Positions 8,425-16,477 of a stretch of 64,000 bases of DNA are shown here, in pieces. The notes beneath the pieces were generated by a model. It saw nothing but the letters and a program-made list of their open reading frames with translations. It did no database searches and was not told the DNA's origin. The DNA lies in assembly GCF_947495025.1 (NCBI RefSeq), contig NZ_CANLXG010000002.1, forward strand, positions 620,001 through 684,000, written 5' to 3'. A program made the position numbers and the translations under genes. Position 1 is the first letter of the stretch. Every line of letters begins with the position of its first letter. This stretch comes from an uncultured Roseobacter sp. (GTDB taxonomy: Bacteria > Pseudomonadota > Alphaproteobacteria > Rhodobacterales > Rhodobacteraceae).

Positions 8425-9171
8425 TCAGGCGGCGGCCGTCCGCTGGTCTCCGGGCACATTCCCCAGAGCGGACAGCCAGCCCGCGTCAAGTTCTGCCAGT
8501 GCCGCGGGATCAAAGCGGTCAGCAACTTCCCAGTAGCGGCCTGAGGGAACATCATACCCCAGTGCCGTTTCGCGCCGCAAAAGCCGCCCGACAGCAGATG
8601 TATCCGGCAGCTTCATATCGGGCTGACGCAGGTCTTCCGCGCGCGCGCGGGGGAACAGCAGCCGGCTGGGGGCTGTCGACAGGTTCACGCAGGCACAGCC
8701 CTGTTCGGCGGCGAGCAGCGCCAGACGCGCGGATTTCGCACCAAGATCCTGCAGCGTCACATCGGGTCGCAGCGGATCGGCAGTGCCGGTGCCATAGAAA
8801 TGGGTCGGGCCGGTCCGCGGATAAACCATATCGCAGCCCATCCAGGCAATTTTCCGCGGTTTCAGCGTGTGCAGCGCCCAGTAGCCCGCTGTGAACGCCA
8901 TCGTGCCGCCCGCAAAAACGAACCCACCCAGAGCGTTCTGAGCGGGGACAAAATCCTCGGCTCCGACAATGCGCTGGCCACGGCGCAGTGTCGTGGGGCG
9001 GCGGTCCTCGGGGAAATCCTCCGGGCAGATCAGATCATCCCAGTCACTGCGCAGTTTCCACGCGTTGTTGATTACCACGACGCGGTCAAAACAGGTTTTC
9101 GGCCAGTCCTGTGCCTCGATGGCGTTGGGACCACTGCCGAGGATCAGAACTGTGTCTGTCTGGCTGCGCAT
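8425..9171 (-). CDS. Unknown protein with a sialyltransferase-like (GT42-like) motif order
   Basis: A 248-residue protein starting at ATG 9171, which has a GGAGG Shine-Dalgarno five bases away (an in-frame longer reading begins at 9225). The order of motifs is suggestive: TVLILGSGPNAIEAQDW at the N-terminus, VVVINNAWK about 20 residues later, then GGTMAFTAGYWALHTLKPRKIAWMGCDMVY split by a Gly-Thr turn, and THFYGTG. GT42-type sialyltransferases show a GNGPS start, a downstream Asn, and a (T/S)GVYM...I...G(I/C)D strand. That resemblance is my inference from memory. No glycosylation genes are adjacent. Confidence 0.5.
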   Translation of the reverse strand: MRSQTDTVLILGSGPNAIEAQDWPKTCFDRVVVINNAWKLRSDWDDLICPEDFPEDRRPTTLRRGQRIVGAEDFVPAQNALGGFVFAGGTMAFTAGYWALHTLKPRKIAWMGCDMVYPRTGPTHFYGTGTADPLRPDVTLQDLGAKSARLALLAAEQGCACVNLSTAPSRLLFPRARAEDLRQPDMKLPDTSAVGRLLRRETALGYDVPSGRYWEVADRFDPAALAELDAGWLSALGNVPGDQRTAAA

Positions 9172-9236
9172 AACGCCCTCCACTCGGTGAGGCCTAAAGA
9201 TTAGACCGTGGCGGCCCCTCGACAACCCCGGCCGTC

Positions 9237-10589
9237 TCAGTCGGCCGCGGCAGCGGGCGGTTCGTCGTTCAGCATCCGCACCTCGCGCTGCGGGAACGGG
9301 ATCGAGATATCGTTTTCCTTGAAGGCGTCCCAGAGCGCCAGGTAAACGTTTCCGCGGATGTTGGTCAGCCCGCCGGTGGGGTCACGGATCCAGAAACGCA
9401 GGATGTAATCAACCGAACTGTCGCCAAACCCCACGATATGACAGACCGGCAGCTTTGGATGAGACAGAACTCGGTCCACGTCTGCGGCGGCCTCAATGGC
9501 CAGACGTCGCACCAGATGCGGATCACAGCCATATGACGTGCCGAAAAAGATATCGAGGCGAACATACTCATCAGAATGAGACCAGTTCACCACCTGACCG
9601 GTGATCAGGTCCTCATTCGGGATCAGGTATTCCCTGCCGTCCCGCGTCACGACGCTGACATACCGTGCGCCCAGCGAGTTTATCCATCCGAAGGTCTCGC
9701 CCAGACTGATCACGTCCCCCGGCTTGATGGACTTATCCAGCAGGATAATGACGCCCGAAACCAGATTGGAGACGACTTTCTGCAGGCCAAAACCGAGGCC
9801 CACACCGATCGCACCCGAAAGCACGGCAAGGCCGGTCAGATCCAGCCCGACTGCTTTGACCCCCAGAAAGAACGCACAGCCGTAGAAAACAACCTGCACG
9901 CCTTTGACAGCCAGCACCTGCATTGACGGGCTGATGTCTTCATTCGAGCGGATACGGGCCGCTGTGGTCTTGCTGGTAATGCGTGCCAGTGCCAGCAGAG
10001 CGCCGATCACGGCAATCGCTGTGATTACGCCAAGAAGCGAGATCCGGAAATCGCCGACCTCCAGTGCCACATCATCCAGAAACTCCGCCGCTACCGAGGA
10101 CAGATCGAGGAAATGGAGCGTTGCCCAGATCCACAGTGCCCATGTCACGATGCGTCGCAGTGGCCTGTTACGCACCAGCTGTGCTGCAAAGGCAATACAC
10201 ACCCAGACCGTGGCCAGGGATGCGGCGATTCCGATGAGATGAGACCGCGAAGGCCAGGTGACCTGCTGCATTACCGTGTAAATGGCATAGGACAGCACTG
10301 CAAAAAGGATCAGACCCATGCGCCGCTTGATCTGAACGACGAGGCGGAGCTGCCATTTGGACCAGCCCTCTCTGCGACGGACCCAGTTGTCCAGCGTCGT
10401 GCCACAGAAACTGTGGAACAGCCAGCTGAGCGCGATCAGTGCGAGGATTATGATGACCTGGTTCTGGCGCCAGCCGGGCGTCACTACGGTAACGAAAAAA
10501 CTGACGGTCAGATGCCAGATTTCACTGACGGACATCAGTGCTCCGGCAAACTGATCGGGGTCGAATTCCAGAATGTTTTCCTGCTCCAT
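9237..10589 (-). CDS. Mechanosensitive channel, MscS family
   Basis: A 450-residue membrane protein. Several N-terminal hydrophobic helices (about 20-40, 45-65, 90-110, 120-140, 150-165, 180-205) precede the MscS core: the pore helix GAIGVGLGFGLQKVVSNLVSGVIILLDKSIKPGDVI near 258-292, then the beta domain (ARYVSVVTRDGREYLIPNEDLITGQVVNWSH) and the C-terminal alpha-beta domain. It opens under membrane tension to release solutes on osmotic downshock. The extra N-terminal helices place it with the medium-sized MscS relatives. Confidence 0.9.
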   Translation of the reverse strand: MEQENILEFDPDQFAGALMSVSEIWHLTVSFFVTVVTPGWRQNQVIIILALIALSWLFHSFCGTTLDNWVRRREGWSKWQLRLVVQIKRRMGLILFAVLSYAIYTVMQQVTWPSRSHLIGIAASLATVWVCIAFAAQLVRNRPLRRIVTWALWIWATLHFLDLSSVAAEFLDDVALEVGDFRISLLGVITAIAVIGALLALARITSKTTAARIRSNEDISPSMQVLAVKGVQVVFYGCAFFLGVKAVGLDLTGLAVLSGAIGVGLGFGLQKVVSNLVSGVIILLDKSIKPGDVISLGETFGWINSLGARYVSVVTRDGREYLIPNEDLITGQVVNWSHSDEYVRLDIFFGTSYGCDPHLVRRLAIEAAADVDRVLSHPKLPVCHIVGFGDSSVDYILRFWIRDPTGGLTNIRGNVYLALWDAFKENDISIPFPQREVRMLNDEPPAAAAD

Positions 10590-10669
10590 AAGCTTAGAGT
10601 TACACAGCAGGCCACCCGCTACAACCGCACAGCGTCCGGCAGTCCGGGTGCTTGCCTGCAGCCCCCTGA

Positions 10670-10700
10670 CACGGTAAGTACCGCGGCATGTCTTACCGTG
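10670..10700 (+). promoter_or_regulatory. Perfect 9-bp inverted repeat upstream of leuC
   Basis: CACGGTAAG at 10670-10678 and CTTACCGTG at 10692-10700 pair perfectly around a 13-nt loop. The element sits about 137 bp before the leuC ATG, and overlaps the start of a 32-codon ORF. It could be an RNA hairpin in the leuC leader or a DNA operator. The role is unknown. Confidence 0.45.
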
Positions 10701-10786
10701 CGCATATCAGAATCGAACTGTCCGACCGTGCACGTCTGCGCGAGCGCTTCTTCGGCGTGACGCATACGGCGAAAGCACGCCTGTAA
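10688..10786 (+). CDS. Possible 32-codon leader ORF ahead of leuC
   Basis: An ATG at 10688 opens a 32-residue basic frame (beginning MSYRAHIRIELSDRARL, ending HTAKARL) that stops 50 bp before leuC. It contains only three scattered Leu codons, so it is not an obvious leucine attenuator peptide. No convincing Shine-Dalgarno is present, and the hairpin at 10670-10700 would occlude the start. It may be chance. Confidence 0.2.
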   Translation: MSYRAHIRIELSDRARLRERFFGVTHTAKARL

Positions 10787-10836
10787 GCACGCCCGCCTGA
10801 CAGACCCTGACCCTTTTCAAAAACGGGAGTGGACCG

Positions 10837-12243
10837 ATGTCCCCCAAAACACTCTATGATAAAATCTGGGATGCCCATGTCGCGCATGAAGCCGACGATG
10901 GCACCTGCCTGCTCTATATCGACCGCCATCTTGTGCACGAAGTGACGAGCCCACAGGCCTTTGAGGGTCTTCGGATGACGGGTCGGAGTGTCCGTGCGCC
11001 GGATAAAACAATCGCCGTGCCGGACCACAACGTGCCCACCACGCCGGGCCGCGAGAACCCCGAGAACATGACAGAGGACAGCGCCATTCAGGTTGCGGCC
11101 CTCGACACCAATGCCCGCGAGTTCGGTATCCACTATTATCCGGTATCTGACATCCGTCAGGGCATCGTTCATATCGTGGGCCCTGAACAGGGCTGGACCC
11201 TGCCTGGCATGACGGTCGTATGCGGTGACAGCCACACCGCGACACACGGTGCTTTTGGTGCGCTGGCGCACGGGATCGGCACGTCCGAGGTGGAACATGT
11301 GCTGGCCACCCAGACGCTGATCCAGAAAAAATCGAAAAACATGAAAGTCGAGATTACCGGCAAGCTGCGTCCCGGCGTCACCGCCAAGGACATCACGCTG
11401 TCAGTGATCGGGGCGACCGGTACTGCCGGCGGCACCGGCTATGTGATCGAATATTGCGGCGAAGCCATTCGCGATCTGTCCATGGAAGGCCGCATGACGG
11501 TCTGCAATATGGCAATCGAGGGCGGCGCACGCGCTGGTCTGATCGCGCCGGATGAAAAGACGTTTGAGTACTGCAGGGGCCGTCCGCACGCACCGAAAGG
11601 TGCTCAGTGGGAAGCCGCCATGGACTGGTGGAAAACGCTCTATTCCGACGACGACGCTCATTGGGACAAGGTCATCATCCTCAAAGGAGAAGACATCGCG
11701 CCGGTCGTGACCTGGGGCACATCTCCTGAAGACGTTCTGCCGATCACGGCAAATGTACCATCTGCCGATGACTTTGACGGTGGCAAGGTTGGTGCCGCAC
11801 AGCGCTCTCTGGACTATATGGGCCTGACGCCGGGCACGCCGCTGTCCGAAGTTGAAATCGACACTGTGTTCATCGGCTCGTGCACCAACGGCCGGATTGA
11901 GGATCTGAGGGCGGCGGCAGAAATCCTCAAAGGCAAAAAGAAAAAAGACGGGCTGCGGGCGATGGTCGTGCCGGGCTCGGGCCTTGTGCGCGCCCAGGCC
12001 GAAGAAGAAGGTCTTGCTGACATCTTCCGTGATGCCGGTTTTGAATGGCGGCTTGCCGGGTGTTCCATGTGCCTTGCCATGAACCCCGATCAGCTCCAGC
12101 CGGGCGAGCGCTGCGCTGCCACGTCGAACCGGAACTTTGAGGGCCGTCAGGGCAGAGGTGGGCGCACTCACCTGATGTCCCCTGCGATGGCCGCTGCGGC
12201 GGCGCTGACAGGCAAACTTACTGATGTCCGCAGCCTGATGTGA
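10837..12243 (+). CDS. leuC: 3-isopropylmalate dehydratase large subunit LeuC
   Basis: A 468-residue aconitase-family large subunit. Motifs include [19 protein letters not shown] N-terminal sequence ([15 protein letters not shown]), [39 protein letters not shown], and the 4Fe-4S cysteines in [10 protein letters not shown] and [13 protein letters not shown]. With LeuD it isomerises 2- to 3-isopropylmalate in leucine synthesis. The frame begins 14 bp after an AACGGGAGTGGACC ribosome binding region. An intrinsic terminator follows at once, so leuD is not simply co-transcribed. Confidence 0.96.
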   Translation: MSPKTLYDKIWDAHVAHEADDGTCLLYIDRHLVHEVTSPQAFEGLRMTGRSVRAPDKTIAVPDHNVPTTPGRENPENMTEDSAIQVAALDTNAREFGIHYYPVSDIRQGIVHIVGPEQGWTLPGMTVVCGDSHTATHGAFGALAHGIGTSEVEHVLATQTLIQKKSKNMKVEITGKLRPGVTAKDITLSVIGATGTAGGTGYVIEYCGEAIRDLSMEGRMTVCNMAIEGGARAGLIAPDEKTFEYCRGRPHAPKGAQWEAAMDWWKTLYSDDDAHWDKVIILKGEDIAPVVTWGTSPEDVLPITANVPSADDFDGGKVGAAQRSLDYMGLTPGTPLSEVEIDTVFIGSCTNGRIEDLRAAAEILKGKKKKDGLRAMVVPGSGLVRAQAEEEGLADIFRDAGFEWRLAGCSMCLAMNPDQLQPGERCAATSNRNFEGRQGRGGRTHLMSPAMAAAAALTGKLTDVRSLM

Positions 12244-12260
12244 TACCTGCATGAAAATCT

Positions 12261-12290
12261 GAAACCGCCCGGCTCTGACCGGGCGTTTTC
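12261..12290 (+). terminator. Intrinsic terminator after leuC
   Basis: CGCCCGG (12266-12272), loop CTCTGA, CCGGGCG (12279-12285), then TTTTC. The upstream GAAA can extend the stem into the T-tract. It begins 18 bp after the leuC stop. Confidence 0.8.
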
Positions 12291-12465
12291 AGTTGGGGCG
12301 ACCCTTTCCACAGCAAATAACTTTTGCCGGATTTTTCGGATGCAGCCGGCGGGAAAACTTGGATTTTCGGCAAACCGCAATCAGTCAGAATATTTTCCTT
12401 GATCCGTTCTAAGTGGGCCGAAACCATTGGTTTTTAAGGATCTGAGCTGATTCTGGTCGAGAAAA

Positions 12466-12481
12466 TGACACATTTATGTCA
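12466..12481. promoter_or_regulatory. TGACA-N6-TGTCA palindrome upstream of the predicted small RNA
   Basis: TGACA at 12466-12470 and TGTCA at 12477-12481 form a 16-bp dyad with the half-site spacing of CRP/FNR-family operators. Its centre lies near -51.5 relative to the predicted start of the small RNA at about 12525. That is an unusual activator position. The dyad is seen directly; the regulator is unknown. Confidence 0.35.
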
Positions 12482-12489
12482 AATTTTGC

Positions 12490-12518
12490 TTAACTTTAGG
12501 CGATTCTCCGCTTATAAG
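12490..12518 (+). promoter_or_regulatory. Sigma-70-type promoter for the predicted small RNA
   Basis: TTAACT (12490-12495) and TATAAG (12513-12518) are separated by 17 bp, a good fit to a -35/-10 pair, giving a start near 12525. There is no gene start downstream until leuD at 12769, but an intrinsic terminator follows after 80 nt. Confidence 0.5.
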
Positions 12519-12524
12519 AATTCC

Positions 12525-12604
12525 ACGTGAATGTTCCTGCGGCAAGCGGCAGGTGGTAACAAATTCTCAGAAGTGTCGTAGCACAGTTGCTGCGGCACTT
12601 TTTT
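12525..12604 (+). ncRNA. Predicted small RNA between leuC and leuD (about 80 nt)
   Basis: The stretch from the promoter at 12490-12518 to the intrinsic terminator at 12572-12604 would give an RNA of about 80 nt. It has an internal hairpin CCTGC-N8-GCAGG (about 12536-12553), then an unpaired stretch containing TGGTAACAAATTCTC, then the terminator stem. A 16-codon frame (MFLRQAAGGNKFSEVS) is contained but lacks a Shine-Dalgarno. I do not recognise an Rfam family. It could instead be a leader of leuD with an attenuator. Confidence 0.5.
12572..12604 (+). terminator. Intrinsic terminator of the predicted small RNA
   Basis: A 12-bp stem, AGTGTCGTAGCA (12572-12583) against TGCTGCGGCACT (12588-12599) with two G-T pairs, loop CAGT, and a run of six T. 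This is a textbook terminator with no annotated gene end before it. Confidence 0.8.
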
Positions 12605-12768
12605 GTTTGCAGGACAGCTCTGGGAATTCATCTGGGGGGTGGCCCTGCAGGGCGCCGGCTGGTTGCAAGGCATGCTGAAATAGTGCATCACCGGCGCAAC
12701 GGCGCAGCCGTCAATCCGACCATGAAAACCGGGGCAGAATCACCGCCGTCCCGGCGAGGAGAAGCCAG

Positions 12769-13374
12769 ATGGACCAGTTCACAACACTCACCGGCATCGC
12801 AGCACCGATGCCACTGATCAATATCGACACGGATATGATCATCCCCAAGCAGTTCCTCAAAACCATCAAACGGTCTGGTCTGGGCGTTAACCTGTTTGAC
12901 GAGATGCGCTATGATGACGATGGAAACGAAATCCCGGACTTTGTTCTGAACCAGGATGCATACCGCAAAGCGGAGATCATCGTGGCAGGTGACAACTTTG
13001 GCTGCGGATCCTCGCGCGAACACGCTCCGTGGGCGATCAAGGACTTCGGCATCCGCTGCGTGATTGCGCCGTCTTTTGCGGATATCTTTTACAACAACTG
13101 CTTTAAAAACGGCATCCTGCCAATTGCTCTGCCTCAGGAACAGGTCGACGTCCTGATGAAGGATGCTGAAAAAGGTGCGAACGCCCGGATGAGCATTGAT
13201 CTGGATGCCCAGACCATCACCACCTCGGACGGTGAAAGCTTCAGCTTTGAAGTCGATGCTTTCAAAAAGCACTGCCTGATGAATGGTCTCGACGACATTG
13301 GCCTGACCATGGAAAAGGCCGCATCGATCGACAGTTTCGAGAGTGCCGCCTCCCAGGCCCGGCCCTGGGTCTGA
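12769..13374 (+). CDS. leuD: 3-isopropylmalate dehydratase small subunit LeuD
   Basis: A 201-residue aconitase swivel domain, partner of LeuC in leucine synthesis. Motifs are [19 protein letters not shown], the [14 protein letters not shown] signature (about 77-90), and [29 protein letters not shown] Shine-Dalgarno precedes ATG 12769. It lies 525 bp from leuC, separated by one terminator and a predicted small RNA, and is followed by its own strong terminator. Confidence 0.96.
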   Translation: MDQFTTLTGIAAPMPLINIDTDMIIPKQFLKTIKRSGLGVNLFDEMRYDDDGNEIPDFVLNQDAYRKAEIIVAGDNFGCGSSREHAPWAIKDFGIRCVIAPSFADIFYNNCFKNGILPIALPQEQVDVLMKDAEKGANARMSIDLDAQTITTSDGESFSFEVDAFKKHCLMNGLDDIGLTMEKAASIDSFESAASQARPWV

Positions 13375-13395
13375 CGCCTTTCCTGCCTGCTCAGT

Positions 13396-13435
13396 AAAAA
13401 TGCCCGTGCCGGTTTGCCCCGGCGCGGGCATTTTT
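13396..13435 (+). terminator. Intrinsic terminator after leuD
   Basis: A 12-bp stem, TGCCCGTGCCGG (13401-13412) with CCGGCGCGGGCA (13419-13430), one G-T pair, loop TTTGCC, flanked by AAAAA and TTTTT, so it can work in both directions. Confidence 0.85.
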
Positions 13436-13761
13436 CATGGCTCGACCAACAGGGAAACAATCATTTGTCCGACAGGTCGGTGTCATTAAATGGTTAACGT
13501 CGCCTTGTGGTGACATTTCCCGCCTGCACAAGATGTTGCGCAATGCCAGTATTTCGCCACAGATTTGATGCAGGAACGCACCACTCCTTCCCTCAAAACG
13601 CCTCACCGATTGCGTCTTGTTAACCACGACACTTGCAGAACTTAGACGAATGATGGCACAAATGGGGCAAGAATGAGGCAGACCACCGCCCCGGTGGCAT
13701 CAAGTTGGAACAAGAACGCGGCTTTGTATCGCTTCTGGCCAGTTTGAAGGGAAAGAGACGA
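13436..13761. other. Intergenic region with no gene seen
   Basis: Between the leuD terminator and the next membrane-protein gene (326 bp) I find no convincing gene or RNA. Two GTTAAC motifs (near 13493 and 13619) resemble CtrA half-sites, but the TTAA-N7-TTAA full spacing is absent. The promoter of the downstream gene must be here; I cannot assign it. Confidence 0.5.
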
Positions 13762-14604
13762 ATGTTCGTACGTATGTCGGGCGCAGCCCTGCGTGGACTA
13801 TTGGTAGCGCTGTTGATTGCAACCCCAGCTCTGATGCTGCGTGATGTTGCTTCAGATCAGTCGCAGATTGTTGTGCTCGTGGCGCTTCTCGCCGCTTTCC
13901 TGACCTTTGTGGAATACAACTCCAATGCACCCAGCATTGTCGAATTCCGGGACGCGGCACCCTTTAACCGACTGAGATTCGTTACTCTTTTCGCGACACT
14001 GATCGTTCTGACCGCCATTTCGCGCGGCAAGGTCGACCCGACATCGATCACACAGGGCCTGACGGCTTTGGGCACGATTGTGGGCAATGCAATCGATTTC
14101 CCGTTCTCGCCCGTTCGCCTGATCGTCCTTATGCTGCCCTATGATGCGCGGCCCGGCCTGATTACGGATGTACGGACCGCTGCCGGCATGTCCTATCTGA
14201 TTTCTCTGGTTGCGATGGCCTGGTTTGTCGCGATGGTGCGCTGGGGCCGCTGGCCGATCCGCCACGGTTCTTTCAATGTCTGGGTCAACCTGCCCCTGTT
14301 TGACCCCACTGCCGGAGGCGATGTTCTTTTCCGCCTTCAGCGCGATGCGCGGGTTAACATTGCACTTGGCTTCCTGCTGCCCTTTGTTATCCCGGCTGTG
14401 GTCAAAGCGACCTCTGATCTGGTAGACCCGATCACACTGGAGAACCCGCAAACCCTTATCTGGACTATCACAGCATGGGCCTTCCTTCCTGCGAGCATGA
14501 TCATGCGCGGCATTGCCATGATGCGGATTGCCAGCATGATCGAGGAAAAGCGTCGTCGCGCCTATGCCACGGCCGCCGAAGAAGGTGGTTTTCAGACAGC
14601 CTGA
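13762..14604 (+). CDS. Multi-pass membrane protein of unknown function
   Basis: A 280-residue protein starting at ATG 13762, behind an AAGGGA element (a TTG at 13705 is an in-frame alternative). Hydrophobic segments lie at about 7-24 (ALRGLLVALLIATPALM), 35-50, 72-90, 108-125, 135-160, 200-220 and 245-262. I do not recognise the family. Its last codon overlaps the presumed CTG start of the next gene in CTGA, suggesting a translationally coupled pair with the EEP-family hydrolase. Confidence 0.65.
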   Translation: MFVRMSGAALRGLLVALLIATPALMLRDVASDQSQIVVLVALLAAFLTFVEYNSNAPSIVEFRDAAPFNRLRFVTLFATLIVLTAISRGKVDPTSITQGLTALGTIVGNAIDFPFSPVRLIVLMLPYDARPGLITDVRTAAGMSYLISLVAMAWFVAMVRWGRWPIRHGSFNVWVNLPLFDPTAGGDVLFRLQRDARVNIALGFLLPFVIPAVVKATSDLVDPITLENPQTLIWTITAWAFLPASMIMRGIAMMRIASMIEEKRRRAYATAAEEGGFQTA

Positions 14605-15650
14605 CGGCCGTTCTGCTCTTAGCGGCGAGTGCTGCCGCTGGCGACACGCTTCGGATTGCGACCTATAACACTGAACTTCAGCGCGATGGCCCGGGCCTTC
14701 TGCTCCGCGATATCCTGCGTGGCGGAGACCCGCAGGTGGATGCGGTTGTGTCGGTTATTTCCGAAGTTGCCCCCGATATCCTGGTTATTCAGGGATTTGA
14801 CTATGACCTGACGGGGGCAGCGCTCGGGGCATTTGCAGACCTGCTGCGGGAAAACGGCGTGAACTACCCCCACCTTTTTGCGGGACGCCCGAATACAGGA
14901 ATGGCTACCGGTCTCGACATGGACGGTGACAGACGGCGCGGAGATCCGCGCGACGCTCAGGGATATGGCCGCTTTTCCGGGCAGGGCGGCATGGCTGTTC
15001 TGTCCCGTTTTCCTGTTCTGGAGGATCAGGTCCAGGATTATTCCGCAATGCTGTGGCGCGATTTTCCTGATGCTTTGCTGCCGGAAACGCCTGCCGGGCC
15101 TTTCCCCTCAGAAGAAGCGCAGGCAGTTCAGAGATTGTCCACGACCGCACACTGGGTTGTCCCGGTAAATGTGCCTGGCACGGGCCGACTGGACCTGCTG
15201 ACCTTTCACGCCAGCCCGCCGGTGTTCGACGGGCCCGAAGACCGCAATGGTCGGCGTAACCACGACGAGATCAGGTTCTGGAAGCTTTATCTGGACGGTG
15301 TGTTCGGCCCGGTGCCACCGGGCGATTTCGTGCTGCTGGGCGATACCAACCAGGACCCGAACAGCGGGTCAGGCCTCAAAGAGGCGATCCGCGGGCTTCT
15401 GAACGATCCGCGTCTTCAGGACCCTGAACCATCAAGCGACGGCAGCGCCGCAATCACCGGCGATCCGTATGACACGGCAGACTGGGACGACCCGGTCCCG
15501 GGTAACCTGCGCGTTGACTATGTTCTGCCTTCTGCAAATCTGCAGGTCACGGACACCGGAGTCTGGTGGCCTGATCCTGGCACCGAAGCCGGGCAAACTG
15601 CAGCACTGGCCAGTCGTCACAAACTGGTCTGGACAGACATCTCGCGCTGA
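14601..15650 (+). CDS. Exported endonuclease/exonuclease/phosphatase-family protein
   Basis: A roughly 349-residue EEP-fold hydrolase. A short signal peptide (TAVLLLAASAAAG) precedes DTLRIATYNTELQ, which holds the metal-binding Asn and Glu. Later motifs are RNHDEIRFWKLYLDG, LLGDTNQDPNSG (Asp/Asn metal site) and ASRHKLVWTDI (catalytic His). No ATG, GTG or TTG sits at the expected place; the best start is CTG at 14601, overlapping the upstream TGA. The only in-frame ATG (14475) would add 42 residues read out of frame from the upstream gene. Substrate unknown. Confidence 0.75.
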   Translation: MTAVLLLAASAAAGDTLRIATYNTELQRDGPGLLLRDILRGGDPQVDAVVSVISEVAPDILVIQGFDYDLTGAALGAFADLLRENGVNYPHLFAGRPNTGMATGLDMDGDRRRGDPRDAQGYGRFSGQGGMAVLSRFPVLEDQVQDYSAMLWRDFPDALLPETPAGPFPSEEAQAVQRLSTTAHWVVPVNVPGTGRLDLLTFHASPPVFDGPEDRNGRRNHDEIRFWKLYLDGVFGPVPPGDFVLLGDTNQDPNSGSGLKEAIRGLLNDPRLQDPEPSSDGSAAITGDPYDTADWDDPVPGNLRVDYVLPSANLQVTDTGVWWPDPGTEAGQTAALASRHKLVWTDISR

Positions 15651-16300
15651 ACCGGTCGCCAGCGGAACCAAAGCTCCAGTAACAGCAGATACGGCAGGTA
15701 AAAAGCAAAATTCTGGACCAGATCAAAGGCGCCCGTAAAAGCGTCGTTCGAAGCCACACCACCGGTCAGCGCGTACCACAGCCCATAGTGCACACGGTAA
15801 AGCCACGAGCCCATGGCCAGTACGAACAGCCGAAGTGCCCAGCGCCGGTGAGCCACAATTCGGTGTTGCTGTGCCCGGCGCACGGTCTGGACGGCCACAC
15901 CGATCATCAGCAGGCCATAGAGGGCAAACCCCACGTCCATCCACAACCCGCCGATGGTACCCTGCAACGCGATATAGGCAAGACCCCCTGCCCCAGTCAG
16001 CATTGCACATGTGAACATCACGTATCCGTTCAGCCGGTGCAGCCGCATCCGGTGCCTGCGTATTCCTTCCCAGAGCTGAAGCCCGACCAGAAGTGTCAGC
16101 ACAGCACCCGAGGCCATATGCACGAAAATTGCGATGTTCGGTACGTCGGCTCCCGGCACATAAAGCCGGCTGCCTGTTGCATCACCATCCCGGAGCCCCG
16201 CTACCCCGAGATCAAGCGCATGCCGGACAAAGGGCCAGACGAGAAACATCATCGCCAGAACAGCGCAGGGCATCGCAGCTGACCTGATACGGCTGAACAT
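15617..16300 (-). CDS. DUF2306-like membrane protein
   Basis: A 227-residue protein with about six hydrophobic segments and the His/Arg-rich pattern of the DUF2306 family: IAIFVHMASGAVLTLLVGLQLWEGIRRHRMRLHRLNGY and QHRIVAHRRWALRLFVLAMGSWLYR in pieces. The frame is open to 16450, but ATG 16300 precedes the first membrane segment and has a GAGG nearby. Its 3' end overlaps the convergent EEP gene by 34 bp. Function unknown. Confidence 0.75.
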   Translation of the reverse strand: MFSRIRSAAMPCAVLAMMFLVWPFVRHALDLGVAGLRDGDATGSRLYVPGADVPNIAIFVHMASGAVLTLLVGLQLWEGIRRHRMRLHRLNGYVMFTCAMLTGAGGLAYIALQGTIGGLWMDVGFALYGLLMIGVAVQTVRRAQQHRIVAHRRWALRLFVLAMGSWLYRVHYGLWYALTGGVASNDAFTGAFDLVQNFAFYLPYLLLLELWFRWRPVQREMSVQTSL

Positions 16301-16477
16301 CCTCTCGTGCCTCGCCTGTTTCGGTCTGTTCAGGCCTGACAATACCACACCCGCTCCGAATTGCACGTATGGCGAGAAGGCACCCTGGTGCAGCGGCACC
16401 ATTCCGCATTGCGCTTCTTGACCCTGAACACTGCCCGCGATAGGCCGCACCGGAGCAATTTCCGCAGGAGACTACCT

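Noticed and set aside
13480..13625. GTTAAC motifs suggesting a CtrA-controlled promoter.
   Set aside because: The full TTAA-N7-TTAA spacing is not met; isolated half-sites are expected by chance.
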